Of a stretch of DNA of 64,000 bases, positions 47,080 to 57,954 are shown piece after piece. Origin of the DNA: Hofstenia miamia (taxonomy: Eukaryota > Xenacoelomorpha > Acoela); assembly GCA_004352715.1 (NCBI GenBank), contig SCFE01000087.1:449150-513149 (forward strand). The letters run 5' to 3'. The notes below the pieces were generated by a model that saw only the letters and a program-made list of their open reading frames with translations, searched no databases and was not told where the DNA came from. The stretch's first letter is position 1, and each line of letters begins with the position of its first letter. The translations under genes and the position numbers were made by a program.

Positions 47080-48256
47080 TGTAGAATCATCACCAGGCTG
47101 ATATTTAGTAACACTACCATACAGTTTCTCAATAGCGGGGTAATGTTTATCTTGTTGAACTCTGTTGTCTATAACACATTTTACTCTTGAGTTAATCCAC
47201 GTTAAGTTCCATGCGAGTATAACAAGTAATAACTACTGGTTAGGTGGCTCCAATAGACGACTCCAGTTCGTTGTGATGAAAGTGGGCAATTGCCCAAAGC
47301 GGTATCCGTTCACCGAGAGTCCATCTGCCACTCCGAGGATTCCATATTCCAGCAGCTCAGCTCATGCTCACAAGAACAATATTTATTATGTGTGCCCTAA
47401 CTACTTGGTGATAATAAATACCAGTCACAATTCGACTTAATAGCTCACACTCAACTATGTGTGGTTTAGTAACATAAGTAATATGCAAAGATGTAGAGAG
47501 ACTAGCTGCTGAACAAATAAAAAGCTACGTAATCAATAAAGCAGCTTCCTAACCTACATATAAAATAGATACAATAAATTACAATACAATATAATACGAA
47601 ATACGGCCATTATCGGTCTCTTTATAGGTCTCCTTAATTGTAACAAATTGAGATCTAAAACAAGATAATAAATAAGTAACATTCCTAGGGTTGGCTGACC
47701 AGCCTTATTGCGAATTTATTACTATATGTAAAAATGCAAGATCGGTAGCCAGCTAAGCATGTGGTAAAAAATCCCTATTCATACACTTAACTTAGATGCA
47801 TATAATGATCAAGGCACCAAATCAATTTCCCCTCACAACAGCCTTTCAATCGCTACATGCATTGAATGCTTAGCAAACCAAATAAATATAAAGGAACTTC
47901 TACGGAGTTTATTCTCCATCAACTAAATGTTTCACTTTGTACATATTTATGTAAAATACTGCAAACATATTTGTAAGCTAAACGAGTACCTGTCGCTGTT
48001 TTGTTTCTGCATCCACATAGATAATTTCTGCGTAAAAATGTCTGCTTGCTAAAATCAACGTGGAGCTTAATGTCCACTCGTGATTTGTCAAAAGTCTTAA
48101 AGCGGCAAATACTTGCTTTACAAATTTTCAAATGACGTGACTTGATGCTAATTCTTAAAAATACAAAAATGATAAAAATGAGTTTTATGTTTAATTAATA
48201 TTCTATGTTGGTTGCTTTTTCTTTTCTTTGTTGTATTTTTCCATGATTATGCTACA
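47080..48256 (-). repeat. Solo LTR of the G2 family, minus orientation, inserted in the LINE
   Basis: Starts TGTAGAATCATCACCAGGCT and ends GGATTATGCTACA-like (CATGATTATGCTACA), the reverse complement of the G2 LTR ends. It is flanked by the 4-bp duplication TTAA (47076-47079, 48257-48260). Length is 1177 bp, comparable with LTR1. It splits the LINE cleanly between its linker and RT. It is more diverged than LTR1 and LTR3 are from each other. Confidence 0.85.
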
Positions 48257-48464
48257 TTAATATTCCACAATTGCTATTTTCAATAAGATGCAGGTATTGC
48301 ATATGACTCTTGTTTCTGTTCAATACATTGTTGATTAATTCCCACTTGTGTTAAGGGTCATACATTCTATTAAACACGGATTACATATACAGATTTTATC
48401 CTACTCTCATTTCAATATTAGATTTGTTCCTTGCAATTTTATATAACCGGTAGTTATCAGCAGT

Positions 48465-48671
48465 TTAATTTCGTAAGTAAGTTTTGTAAGCTCGAATTTT
48501 GTATTTGACGAGTTTTTTTAGGTTGGGGGTTAACCAGGAAGATTGCATGATTTGATAATTTTTGTGTTTTTTAGAAAAAATTCTTTTGCTTGGACAACAT
48601 ACATGTATATAAGTCGTGAGCATCCAGTTTACATCTTCGGATAGAACTAAAGCCCCACTTTTATCTTTCAA
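48465..48671 (-). pseudogene. LINE endonuclease-RT linker fragment
   Basis: Short frame ending SSWLTPNLKKLVKYKIRAYKTYLRN. The SWLTPxLKKLIKxKxxLYKxYLR segment is typical of the region before RT in CR1/Jockey-type ORF2 proteins. It continues, after removal of the solo LTR, into the RT at 47079. Confidence 0.65.
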
Positions 48672-48764
48672 ATGTGCAATGCTTGAAAAACTTAAAAAAG
48701 ACAGATCAAAAATGATTTCAGCAAATGTTTAACAGAAGTTATTGTCTCCACCTGACTTGTTAAC

Positions 48765-48990
48765 GAGCCGAAATTTTTAAACTCGGCTCGTTTTACTTTT
48801 GAATATGTTTCCACTCGGCTCGGCTCGGCTCGCCACAAAGACCACTCAATGAAGCTTGTTTTAGCTCGATATTTTTTTTAAAAAATATTGCGCTCTCAGA
48901 AATTTTTTCATAGCTTTTCCTATTTAATAAACATTTTAAAATATGACTATAAAAAAGTATGTTGAATGAAAAAATAAATAAATCTGTATA
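48765..48990. repeat. Dispersed AT-rich repeat with GCTCGGCTCGG core, copy 2
   Basis: Homologous to 22855-23030 (same order of short blocks, diverged). Contains a GCTCG-unit microsatellite-like core (CGGCTCGGCTCGGCTCG). Confidence 0.5.
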
Positions 48991-49168
48991 AACAAATTAA
49001 AAAGCAGAACCATAAATTGGCTTGGATTAATAAAGGCTCGTTTTGGGCTTGTTGTATATCAAATGCTGTGCTGGTTGACAAGTCTAGTCTCCACCACTTA
49101 ATTCCGTGCACATCGCATATCTTGTGAAATTTCGTATTACCATGTTACCATCTCTTATATCCAGATTA

Positions 49169-49498
49169 GAGAGTGACAATATCAAGTAAAAATGGGTCTG
49201 AACCCGATCCGAAAATTTAATACCCGAACCTGACTCGAAACGTTGACTTTGATTTGATATTATGGATCTCTGTTCAATCAAATGATCATTAACATCCATC
49301 ATTTTCTGAGAGGGGAAACAGCAATTTATCCGGATTACTTAACATCTTTGAACTTTCTGAAATCTAGCAGTGATTTAGATCAATATGTTTTTAGTAATCA
49401 ATCTAATCTTTGTACCCAAACCTGACCCGATCCGGCAATTTGACAGAGGAGGCTGACAAGAAATTGGTTCGGGCTTAATCAGATACTCGATGTCACTC
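49169..49498. mobile_element. ~330-bp MITE with GAGTGACA-type ends
   Basis: The left end (49169 on) and the reverse-complemented right end share TTAGAG..GTGACA and are flanked by TA. The interior carries inverted GGGTC/GACCC-type words (AACCCGATCCG, CCTGACCCGATCCGG), a pattern seen in many invertebrate MITEs. Non-coding. Confidence 0.6.
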
Positions 49499-49869
49499 TA
49501 ATCCAGATACGGAAGACTCATGCCGGCACAAATAATGCAGGTGCGATCGAGTGTTTCTTATGTTGATTATAACAGTTGCTTCATTTTCTATTTCAATTAT
49601 TTAAATTTAGACTTCTATTTAAGAAATTTTATGTCGCTTTCTCAAATAATGACTGTATTTAATTAACATTTAATGACACTTTATATAGTTAAAACACTAC
49701 TTGTTTCATTTTTGTTGTTCTTAATTCGATTCAGTGCTCTATTATTGTTTAATTTAGTGTAAAATTTCAGACAAATATTTAATTACACAACTCTACAAGT
49801 GTTTATAAAATTTACTTATAAAAAGCTTGCAGTAAACCTTTCAACAATTTGGATTTAGTGAATTGTTTA

Positions 49870-50060
49870 CCATATATGGTAAGAATTAGCATTAGTGTAA
49901 TTTTGCTATAAAACATCCATGGCAATTCCTTTTTTGTGTTAGAATTAGAAACAACGAATAGTGTTCAGCGCTTGCCAAGACATTACTATATTTGGGAATT
50001 ATTTCGAATAGCGACAACATTTATTGCGCAATCACACATTCGAAATTTATGTTATAAATA
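49870..50060 (+). promoter_or_regulatory. Promoter of ADF/cofilin-like copy 2: CArG boxes, C/EBP palindrome, TATA box
   Basis: A perfect CArG box CCATATATGG is at 49870-49879, a CArG-like CTATATTTGG at 49986-49995, ATTGCGCAAT at 50023-50032, and TATAAATA at 50053-50060, 49 nt before the ATG. Distances to the ATG (232, 116, 79, 49) track those of copy 1 (218, 114, 76, 47). The stretch GCGACAACAT.TATTGCGCAA is nearly identical in both copies, although much of the distal flank is not. Confidence 0.65.
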
Positions 50061-50101
50061 GCAGCGAGTTGCGGAACAGTATAGTAAATTGTTCTGCAAC
50101 A

Positions 50102-50533
50102 ATGGCAATTAGTTTGGCGGTTCAGCAAGAATTGAAAGACGATTTTCTTATCTTCAAGAATAATTCAAGCGGTGAGGGTCATCTCACCTTCAGTTTCGCT
50201 GACAAAGACTGTACAAGATATCAAACAGAAGAATTAGTTCTAGATGATAAACAGGGTTGGGACGACTACGTAAACGCATTGGATCTTACGAAATGCAAGA
50301 TAATCTTCAAACATTGCAAGTTTGTTAACTCCGGCGGTGAAAGATGTAAACTTTTGGCTATTTCATTCAACCCTGAATCTGCAAAGGGCAAAGAAAAGAT
50401 GGCCGCCAGCACAGCTTCTGTAAATTTTTTTACTAATTTTGAAGGTATAATGAAACGAATTACGACTTCTGATAAGAGTGAGATTATCTTAAGTGAATTG
50501 CAATCAGTATGTATGGCTCAATTTAAAACTTAA
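50102..50533 (+). CDS. ADF/cofilin-like actin-depolymerising protein (copy 2)
   Basis: A 143-residue intact paralogue of 13262-13699, with most residues identical. The family segment reads LLAISFNPESA, four residues, KM, followed by FFTNFEGIMKRITTSDKSEI in the C-terminal region. The start is set at 50102 because an upstream in-frame ATG at 50024 would translate the C/EBP palindrome and the TATA box. The chosen ATG also matches the copy-1 start and lies 49 nt after TATAAATA. It is uninterrupted. As an ADF/cofilin relative it should bind actin in the cytoplasm. The CArG boxes suggest SRF-type control, as is usual for actin-cytoskeleton genes (inference). Codon differences from copy 1 without any frameshift suggest both copies are under constraint. 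Confidence 0.8.
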   Translation: MAISLAVQQELKDDFLIFKNNSSGEGHLTFSFADKDCTRYQTEELVLDDKQGWDDYVNALDLTKCKIIFKHCKFVNSGGERCKLLAISFNPESAKGKEKMAASTASVNFFTNFEGIMKRITTSDKSEIILSELQSVCMAQFKT

Positions 50534-53125
50534 TTGCTATTTAACATTCTAGTTGCCTTGTAATATATTTTTATGTTGATTGCGAATTTTAATATAATAT
50601 TATTTATTTAGTTTTCAGTTTATTTACTTTAAATAATATCTAATACTTTTTAGATAACATTTAGAGAAATAATTTAATGAATCTTAACAATATATAGCCA
50701 TTCATTTAAAAAAATCGTGTAAATGTGCTCATACGTTGTTTCAAAATTATATCTAGGCTATAGAAATCATCATGGAGTTAAAATGTACAAAAATTTTTAC
50801 TAAAATAAGTAATTAATAAATTGCTGATATACTTAGATAATATGGATCGAATTGCATAATTTTTGTAAATTGATATTTTCCAAAAATTGCCAAATATTTA
50901 AATTTCTACAATTTGTGCATTTTTCAATTAAAAGCTCATTTGATTTTAATAGCATATAGACAGGTGTGTACGCAAGGAGTGGTATGGTTGTATGTATCAC
51001 CTTTTCATTATTCAAGTTGATGACAACTGAGATGTCCCCGCGTCAGTAAATATGCCGTACGTAATACTTAATAGATTAATTTGACTATTTTTGAAACTAA
51101 TATAAAAAACAGTCTAACTATTTTTTACTTACAAGTGAACTATTAAGCATTTTGTACTTATGTTATAATGTATAATAAATTTTAGTACCAAAACGGAACT
51201 ACTTAAATACTAATAATATCACATGTATCATTGTACTTGTTGCTGACAAAATAGATGTTTAAACCAATTCAATATACATATATTTAAGTTGTAACACATA
51301 GTAGTAAATTGCAAGCTCATTGCTAAAGAATATATATACGCAGTGGCATACGCAAGATTGTCTGACAGGGATGACACCTTATTCATGACAAAAACGAGGA
51401 GAAACCTTACGAAAATTTTAATGCGTTCAACGATTTTAGGTTTTTAAATTTGTTAACTTTTTACCAAACATTTTAGATTTAACCAATCAAAATCTATGTT
51501 GAAAGCTTGACGAAGGGCATTCCTCTTGTGTACACAACTGCATGCAAGCACATTTCTTACTAACGCAAGTGTTGTTATAATTTTAAGTCAAATGATCGAA
51601 CATATGAAAATGTGAATTTCTCCGATTTACAAAAAATTCAGTTTTTTAGTATGAAACTATTTCAAATCATTGCACAATTGCCAGATTATAAGATAATGGA
51701 CTCTTGTTCTCTTATATTATTGAAATACTGTTAGAATTATCTTTTTAATGAAAATTTCACCATAACATATGCGTTTTTGGCCGCCGTAATAAAGTAAAAA
51801 TGATATTTTCTCAAGCAATACACTAATTAATTGAATTCCTATTGAGTGTATTTATGTCCTATATAATTTAAGGCTCGGATTACGAGGCGCTCTGTGTAGA
51901 AATTTATCTTTTTTCCAGAGAAATTGAAATTTTAAAATGCGATTTTGGTATTAACATTTTCCAAACGTTACTACATCGGATTTATCTGCGAAAGTATTTA
52001 TGCATTTTCGCAATCAACTGAAATTTTTTGAAAAGCGAATTTATTAATTATTTTGGAGGAAATGATATGCAGGTTTGTTACTGGTCTTTAAAGAGCTATA
52101 TAATTAATTTCAATGTATTGAACATCGTAGAGAATGTAATATACATAACACCCTAACATTCCGATAAGGTAATGTTCTGATGAAATTTATGCCATTATTT
52201 GTACTAAGAAGAAGCCAAAATTATGTGGGTCCGTCTTTGTGGAATCGACTAAATAGAATTTTAACCCAAACAGTTTTGTTTAAAGATTACTGGTTTTTGT
52301 AGGCAGGTTTTAAACACTATAACTACGTACACCTGTATGTTCACTATATGGAAACATTTCTGTCATTTTACTATTTTAAGTAATTAAGCTCTGAGGATGT
52401 TAAATCCATTGCATAATATTGTTTTCGCGAATATAATATATTCCTAGGAAATTGTAAAACCATTCGAAAAAATATAGAAATTTTTACAAATATTTGTCAA
52501 ATCCTTGAAAAGTTTGCCAAACGTTTGGCACTAATGTGGAATATTTTGCCAAATTTTTGCAAACTATTTTACTAGGCTAATATTAAGCAAGAGAGGTACA
52601 AAATCTTATTCAAAAATTTAATGACAATCCTCGAATAAAATTTTTGCCTTACATAATTAAAAAACGGATACTTTTGCTCAATATAATAATAAAAACGACC
52701 TCCTATGATCAGTAAACTATCCAGAAACTGCATTAGAAGTGTATGCGCAAATTTTACAAATATATAAATAAGTATTTATTATATATGCATGCACAGTAAT
52801 ATTAAGAAATATGGTAAACTTGGATAATACCATTATCGAGTAAAATTAATAAGCAAATGAATGCTGCCACGGGTTAAACTGATGGTAGATCGGACCATGC
52901 AAGGGTGGATCGACAAAGCACAAATGTCTATTCACTATGCTGCTATGGCCTCAGTAAAGGAATTAACACTCAATGGTGAATTCAGAAGCTTCCTTTACTG
53001 ATCATATTTTTGCAACCATTCAACTTGCATCACATTGTAATACCTCGTAATTCACTGCGGAATTTCATCTTACTTTTAGCAGATTTTGCAAGAAATGACG
53101 TTATAGTGTCTCAGAATTCCTTTTA
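50534..53125. other. Non-coding stretch, no gene recognised
   Basis: The first ~100 bp resemble the 3' UTR of ADF copy 1. At 51340 a sequence starting CAGTGGCATACGCAAGATTGTCTGACAGGG resembles the left end of the short hAT-like element at 62605, but I could not find a matching right end. A GC-richer patch at 52865-52990 is unassigned. Confidence 0.4.
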
Positions 53126-54665
53126 CAGTACTGGAAATAAGAATTCGGCCACCCATGATTTTTCATAAATACTTGTAAGAAATTGACTCCAAGAATGGCA
53201 TATGTAATTTTTTAATAGATTTGGTGTTGCAAAAAGAGGAATTCATCAATCTTGATACATAATTATCACTGTCTACTTTTAATCTCAAGGAGAAATCATA
53301 CAATGTTTGTGGTTAGTTAATTTTCACTTCAGACCAAATCAGAGAATCTGTAAATAATTTCATTGGTTACGCTGTTTTTTAGTCTATTTATTTTGAAAAT
53401 ACCTAATAACAGTCTTTCTTCGCCATATATGATGTCTGTTTACGTACCTATTGCCATCCGCGAGTTGATTATCTCCAAACATTTAGAAGGGATGAGTCAA
53501 AGTAATATATCCCAACTTGCAGAGCGACCTCGAAGTACTGTCGGGGATGTCATCAGCCGTTTTATTTCTGAAGACATCATTGCTCCCAAGCCAAAGTCCG
53601 GAAGACCAAAGAAGACATCCAAAAATTCCCAGTCAGCTCTTGTGTGCCTTTCAAAGCGAAATCCCAAAAAGACATCAGAGGAACTTCGCACCTCGTAACG
53701 GCAAGAACTGTTCGAAACATCCTAAAGAAAAACTCAATTGGACTTTTGTTGCACCCAGAAAGCAATTCTTAACCTCAAAGCAGAGATTACGCCGACTGAA
53801 GTGGGCCAAGTTGATAAGAGACAATTCTTTTGAACATTGTATAAAGAGACCAACTGCGCAGAAGTTCAGATTCTTGCCTCAATTTACTCGGAGGACCATG
53901 AAGTATGGTGGGACGTCTGTCGTGGTATGGGGTGCAATATGGAAGTGTGGCCTTCCCAAGATCGTTCACATTACTGGTATTCTCCGAAGCTCTCAATGTG
54001 CTCGAATAATAGAGAAGGAAGTCTTGCCACTACTTACAAGTGATTCAATATATCAGCAGGTTGGCGCTCTATGTCATATCTCAAAAGAAATGAAAAACTT
54101 CTTCCACAATAATGGGGTTGCTATCCTTGCTGACTGGCCTGGTCAATCTCCAGACCTTAACATTATTGAAAATACGTGAAAGTGGTCAAATATCGGATTA
54201 GACTGCATACTATTCAGACAGAAGACGAGCTGTGGAGCGCAAGAAAAAACAATTCTATGCTATTACCAGCAGTTTTATTGAAAGACTTTCCGTTTCAATC
54301 CTTGATCGCCTTGAAACTGTTATTTGCTCTAAGAGACACCCTACAAAATATTAGAAGAGAGAATTTTGTTGCTAAGTCCTTATATTGCATCAATTATTAA
54401 TGTATATATCTTATTTTGAATTTAATTTTTTCGGATTTGCTCATTTGTTAAAATTTTTTCAGATGGCTGAATACATTTTTCCAAAATAATTTTTCTAATT
54501 TTGATTAAAAATTAATAGCCAATTGTTCTTCTACATATTTTATGGTATTAGACATACAGATTTTCCTTTCTCGATCAAAGTAACAATCTCACGCAAACTC
54601 TACCCAATGAATGTTCATCATTTATTCAAAATATCAAGGTGGTCGAATACATATTTCCAGTACTG
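53126..54665 (+). mobile_element. Tc1-like DNA transposon, 1540 bp, inactive
   Basis: 28-bp terminal inverted repeats (53126-53153 and 54638-54665) start CAGTACTGGAAATA and match at 25 of 28 positions. They are flanked by TA on both sides (53124-53125, 54666-54667). Size and ends are typical of full-length Tc1 elements. The transposase inside is frameshifted. Confidence 0.9.
53429..54400 (+). pseudogene. Tc1-like transposase, frameshifted and missing catalytic residues
   Basis: The N-terminal paired-like helix-turn-helix part is intact in one frame (53429-53698: SNISQLAERPRSTVGDVISR, then the GRPKKTSKN hook). A second frame carries TARTVRNILKKNS (near 53700-53750). A third (to 54179) carries KQRLRRLKWAK, MKYGGTSVVVWGAIW and DWPGQSPDLNIIEN. 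The DE block between these is deleted, so the first catalytic Asp is gone. The second Asp position reads QQVGALCH, Val instead of Asp. The IEN glutamate remains. A TGA (54177) replaces the Trp that follows. It would have cut and pasted the element at TA sites. Confidence 0.85.
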
Positions 54666-54667
54666 TA

Positions 54668-55014
54668 TCTTTCTGGATAAATAGTTTTTAGGAGTCACAG
54701 TAGTATTAATTAATTAATATTATAATTAATAATCCTTAATCAATCAATAAGAATTTTGCATTGGTAGCAAAAATTCCACAAAATTGTATGAAAAATGCTA
54801 AGCACTCAGTAGCCATTACCATTTAGTATAGTCAATAGCAATAGGTAATTAAATTTCACAAAATATTGAATTTTGATTAAGAGCTGACATGATTTGATTG
54901 TGTAGACATACTATTCATTAATGTCTATTGTGTAAATATTATTTAAACAGTTACAAGATGACTAGTAAAAAAAATAACATACACTTATAAATTACAAAAT
55001 CTTACCATTAGTTG
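54668..55014. other. Short non-coding stretch, nothing recognised
   Basis: AT-rich sequence between the Tc1 element and the next LTR. It includes TTAATTAA-rich palindromic words at 54710-54735. Confidence 0.35.
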
Positions 55015-55136
55015 TGAGCAATCAATATGGCCGGCAGAAACTGCAAGTTTGACAGTCCTAATCGAAGGTCATGTACAATACTGTCTAAGATAACAATTAC
55101 AATAAACAACATGTAATATAATTCGGGGCTCATAGG

Positions 55137-55920
55137 CAGGCTTGTTCAAAAGATAATCTGACAAAAGATTATCTTCGATAAGATTATCTCAATAACTTAT
55201 TTTTGTGTAATTAATTTCATTCAATAACCTATCTTATACAGCTGATTATCGATTTGATAACCTCTTTTAGTATGTTTTTGGTATGGCATAGCAGCCGTAT
55301 TACTTGGGATAAGATTTTTCCCATTTTTTAAGCACAAATTCGAGCATGAGAATTACAAATTCGCGAATTTAAACTTGCAAGATCGCAAAAATCGTATTTC
55401 TTAACATAAAAAAATGTCATTGCACATGCAAAACCATTCACAAGTTAATTATAACCATTAATATGAAATGTTCCAACTTGGTATTGTTTCTCATGCTTTA
55501 ACATTATGTGTAGTGCATATATTAGAATATACTATAATCCAATCAAAAATCAAGAAAAATTTTTGCATTTTATGAAGTTGTCTAACATATTAGTTTGGAC
55601 AACAAAATAATGGCTTTTTTATAAAATTATATTTGATGCTACAAAACATAGAATGAATAATAATGAATAATTTCCCAAATGGTCGCAAAATATACCTGCA
55701 TTGTCATGTTGGCATTTATGGTATTTTATACTTTAAAATTACAATTTTTTCAAGAGATACAATGTAAATTCCAACAATCTACAGCTACATATATAAAATT
55801 TAAATGAAGGCTATCTAGATTATCTAGATAACTTATCTTGGACGAAATCGTTATCGAAATAATTTATTTTTGGCTTTTTTGTAAAAGATAATATTGTTGA
55901 TAAGATATTGAACAAGCCTG
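55137..55920. mobile_element. hAT-like non-autonomous element, 784 bp, in the G3 LTR
   Basis: Ends CAGGCTTGTTCAA and its reverse complement TTGAACAAGCCTG. Flanking 8-mers CTCATAGG (55129-55136) and CTCAAAGG (55921-55928) match at 7 of 8, the hAT pattern. Subterminal AGATAATCT/AGATTATCT words are repeated near both ends. No transposase. Confidence 0.85.
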
Positions 55921-56078
55921 CTCAAAGGCACCTCGTATGTGTAATAAAGCTTATTATAACACCTTAGTAATTTGGATCTAAAAAGGGTTAGCCGAAAGGT
56001 AGCTGTCCAGCTATTTGATGAGATGAGTTATAATAGCAAATGAATCGGTAGTAGTATAATTTGGGCAGAAGGAGATCC

Positions 56079-56189
56079 CACTTTTTTCTGATTGGTCGAG
56101 AGGCCGCGGCAAGGAGATCTCACTTTTTTCTGATTGGTCGAGAGGTGGAGTGAAGCCCGTTACACTTTTTTCTGATTGGTCGAGAGGGG
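56079..56189. repeat. Three direct copies of a CTGATTGGTCGAGAGG motif
   Basis: Copies of ACTTTTTTCTGATTGGTCG followed by AGAGG end at about 56105, 56145 and 56187. A fourth, inverted copy is in the right terminal repeat (57963-57986). Each includes ATTGG, an inverted CCAAT box. Subterminal repeats of this kind are often transposase-binding sites (inference). Confidence 0.8.
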
Positions 56190-56230
56190 TGGCCTTTGAC
56201 CTGAAACGTCGTGGATATTGCCGGGGGGTG

Positions 56231-56550
56231 TTTTACTGACTTCATAATGTACTTTTACTAGTTTTTGTGTTATTTATGTGGCCTAATTTAGTTTGCATTT
56301 TTTTACTTTCTTTTACTGACGTCATGCATGTACTTTTACTAGTTTTTGCGTTATTTATGTGGCCTAATGTAGTTTGCATTTTTTTACCTTCTTTTACTGA
56401 CGTCATGCATGTACTTTTACTAGTTTTTGTGTTATTTATGTGGCCTAATTTAGTTTGCATTTTTTTACTTTCTTTTACTGACGTCATGCATGTACTTTTA
56501 CTAGTTTTTGCGTTATTTATGTGGCCTAATTTAGTTTGCATTTTTTTACT
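56231..56550. repeat. Tandem array: four units of ~81 bp with TGACGTCA palindromes
   Basis: Units start at 56231, 56311, 56392 and 56473. Units 2-4 contain a perfect TGACGTCATGCATG stretch (a CRE-type palindrome); unit 1 reads TGACTTCATAATG. Because 81 is a multiple of 3, both strands are open across the array, producing spurious frames of nearly 100 codons. Confidence 0.9.
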
Positions 56551-56599
56551 TTTTTAGTTTTACTTTTTAGTTTATATGTATTAATTTTCCACATATACA

Positions 56600-56704
56600 T
56601 ACTTGTTTAAAAAGTGGAATCGAAAAATATTTCCAAGTAAAAATAATTTACATACTTGTTTAAAAAGTGGAATCGAAAAATATTTCCAAGTAAAAATAAT
56701 TTAC
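56600..56704. repeat. Two ~52-bp direct repeats
   Basis: The segment beginning CATACTTGTTTAAAAAGTGG and running to AAAAATAATTTA occurs twice in tandem (about 56599-56652 and 56653-56704), inside the same transposon. Confidence 0.85.
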
Positions 56705-56954
56705 AATAATAATATTTAATAAACGTACGTGGTAAAACCCACATACGTGTTTAAGACAAGACAAAAATGTAATTTATTCTACACTTTGCTTATAATGACC
56801 ATATATATCATACTTTTAAATTTGTATATTGTAGTGTTAGTTTATCATCATTGTTGAGATGGCAATGCTTTAAGAAACAAGCGTAATGTGTATTTACACA
56901 TATTTCACACGGTCGCATCTAAATTAATGGTTAATAAACAAGTTGTTATTAAAA

Positions 56955-57954
56955 NNNNNNNNNNNNNNNNNNNNNNNNNNNNNNNNNNNNNNNNNNNNNN
57001 NNNNNNNNNNNNNNNNNNNNNNNNNNNNNNNNNNNNNNNNNNNNNNNNNNNNNNNNNNNNNNNNNNNNNNNNNNNNNNNNNNNNNNNNNNNNNNNNNNNN
57101 NNNNNNNNNNNNNNNNNNNNNNNNNNNNNNNNNNNNNNNNNNNNNNNNNNNNNNNNNNNNNNNNNNNNNNNNNNNNNNNNNNNNNNNNNNNNNNNNNNNN
57201 NNNNNNNNNNNNNNNNNNNNNNNNNNNNNNNNNNNNNNNNNNNNNNNNNNNNNNNNNNNNNNNNNNNNNNNNNNNNNNNNNNNNNNNNNNNNNNNNNNNN
57301 NNNNNNNNNNNNNNNNNNNNNNNNNNNNNNNNNNNNNNNNNNNNNNNNNNNNNNNNNNNNNNNNNNNNNNNNNNNNNNNNNNNNNNNNNNNNNNNNNNNN
57401 NNNNNNNNNNNNNNNNNNNNNNNNNNNNNNNNNNNNNNNNNNNNNNNNNNNNNNNNNNNNNNNNNNNNNNNNNNNNNNNNNNNNNNNNNNNNNNNNNNNN
57501 NNNNNNNNNNNNNNNNNNNNNNNNNNNNNNNNNNNNNNNNNNNNNNNNNNNNNNNNNNNNNNNNNNNNNNNNNNNNNNNNNNNNNNNNNNNNNNNNNNNN
57601 NNNNNNNNNNNNNNNNNNNNNNNNNNNNNNNNNNNNNNNNNNNNNNNNNNNNNNNNNNNNNNNNNNNNNNNNNNNNNNNNNNNNNNNNNNNNNNNNNNNN
57701 NNNNNNNNNNNNNNNNNNNNNNNNNNNNNNNNNNNNNNNNNNNNNNNNNNNNNNNNNNNNNNNNNNNNNNNNNNNNNNNNNNNNNNNNNNNNNNNNNNNN
57801 NNNNNNNNNNNNNNNNNNNNNNNNNNNNNNNNNNNNNNNNNNNNNNNNNNNNNNNNNNNNNNNNNNNNNNNNNNNNNNNNNNNNNNNNNNNNNNNNNNNN
57901 NNNNNNNNNNNNNNNNNNNNNNNNNNNNNNNNNNNNNNNNNNNNNNNNNNNNNN
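56955..57954. other. Assembly gap (1000 N)
   Basis: Exactly 1000 N inside the inverted-repeat transposon, immediately before its right terminal repeat. The real length is unknown. Confidence 1.

Larger units (their letters stand above)
45320..48700 (-). mobile_element. CR1-like LINE on the minus strand, decayed, split by a solo LTR
   Basis: Read on the minus strand: linker between endonuclease and RT (48671-48465), then after the solo LTR the RT. RT segments include PKDIANAFND, QFGFRKAHSTSDAL, GVPQGTILGP (46338-46367), LTVNPSKTEF and FKYLGVTIDNKLNYSSHI. The C-terminus is at 45878-45501. The 3' tail near 45325-45345 is an (ATTCT)n-like repeat, typical of CR1-group elements. The YADD block is deleted shortly after VND. 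The endonuclease part is missing. Confidence 0.8.

Noticed and set aside
50024-50101. N-terminal extension of ADF copy 2 by 26 codons
   Set aside because: The upstream ATG would translate through the ATTGCGCAAT palindrome and the TATA box. Copy 1 has no such extension, and the ATG at 50102 aligns with the copy-1 start.
56242-56557. Roughly 100-codon open frames on both strands
   Set aside because: Produced by an 81-bp tandem repeat whose period is a multiple of three; both strands are open for the same reason.
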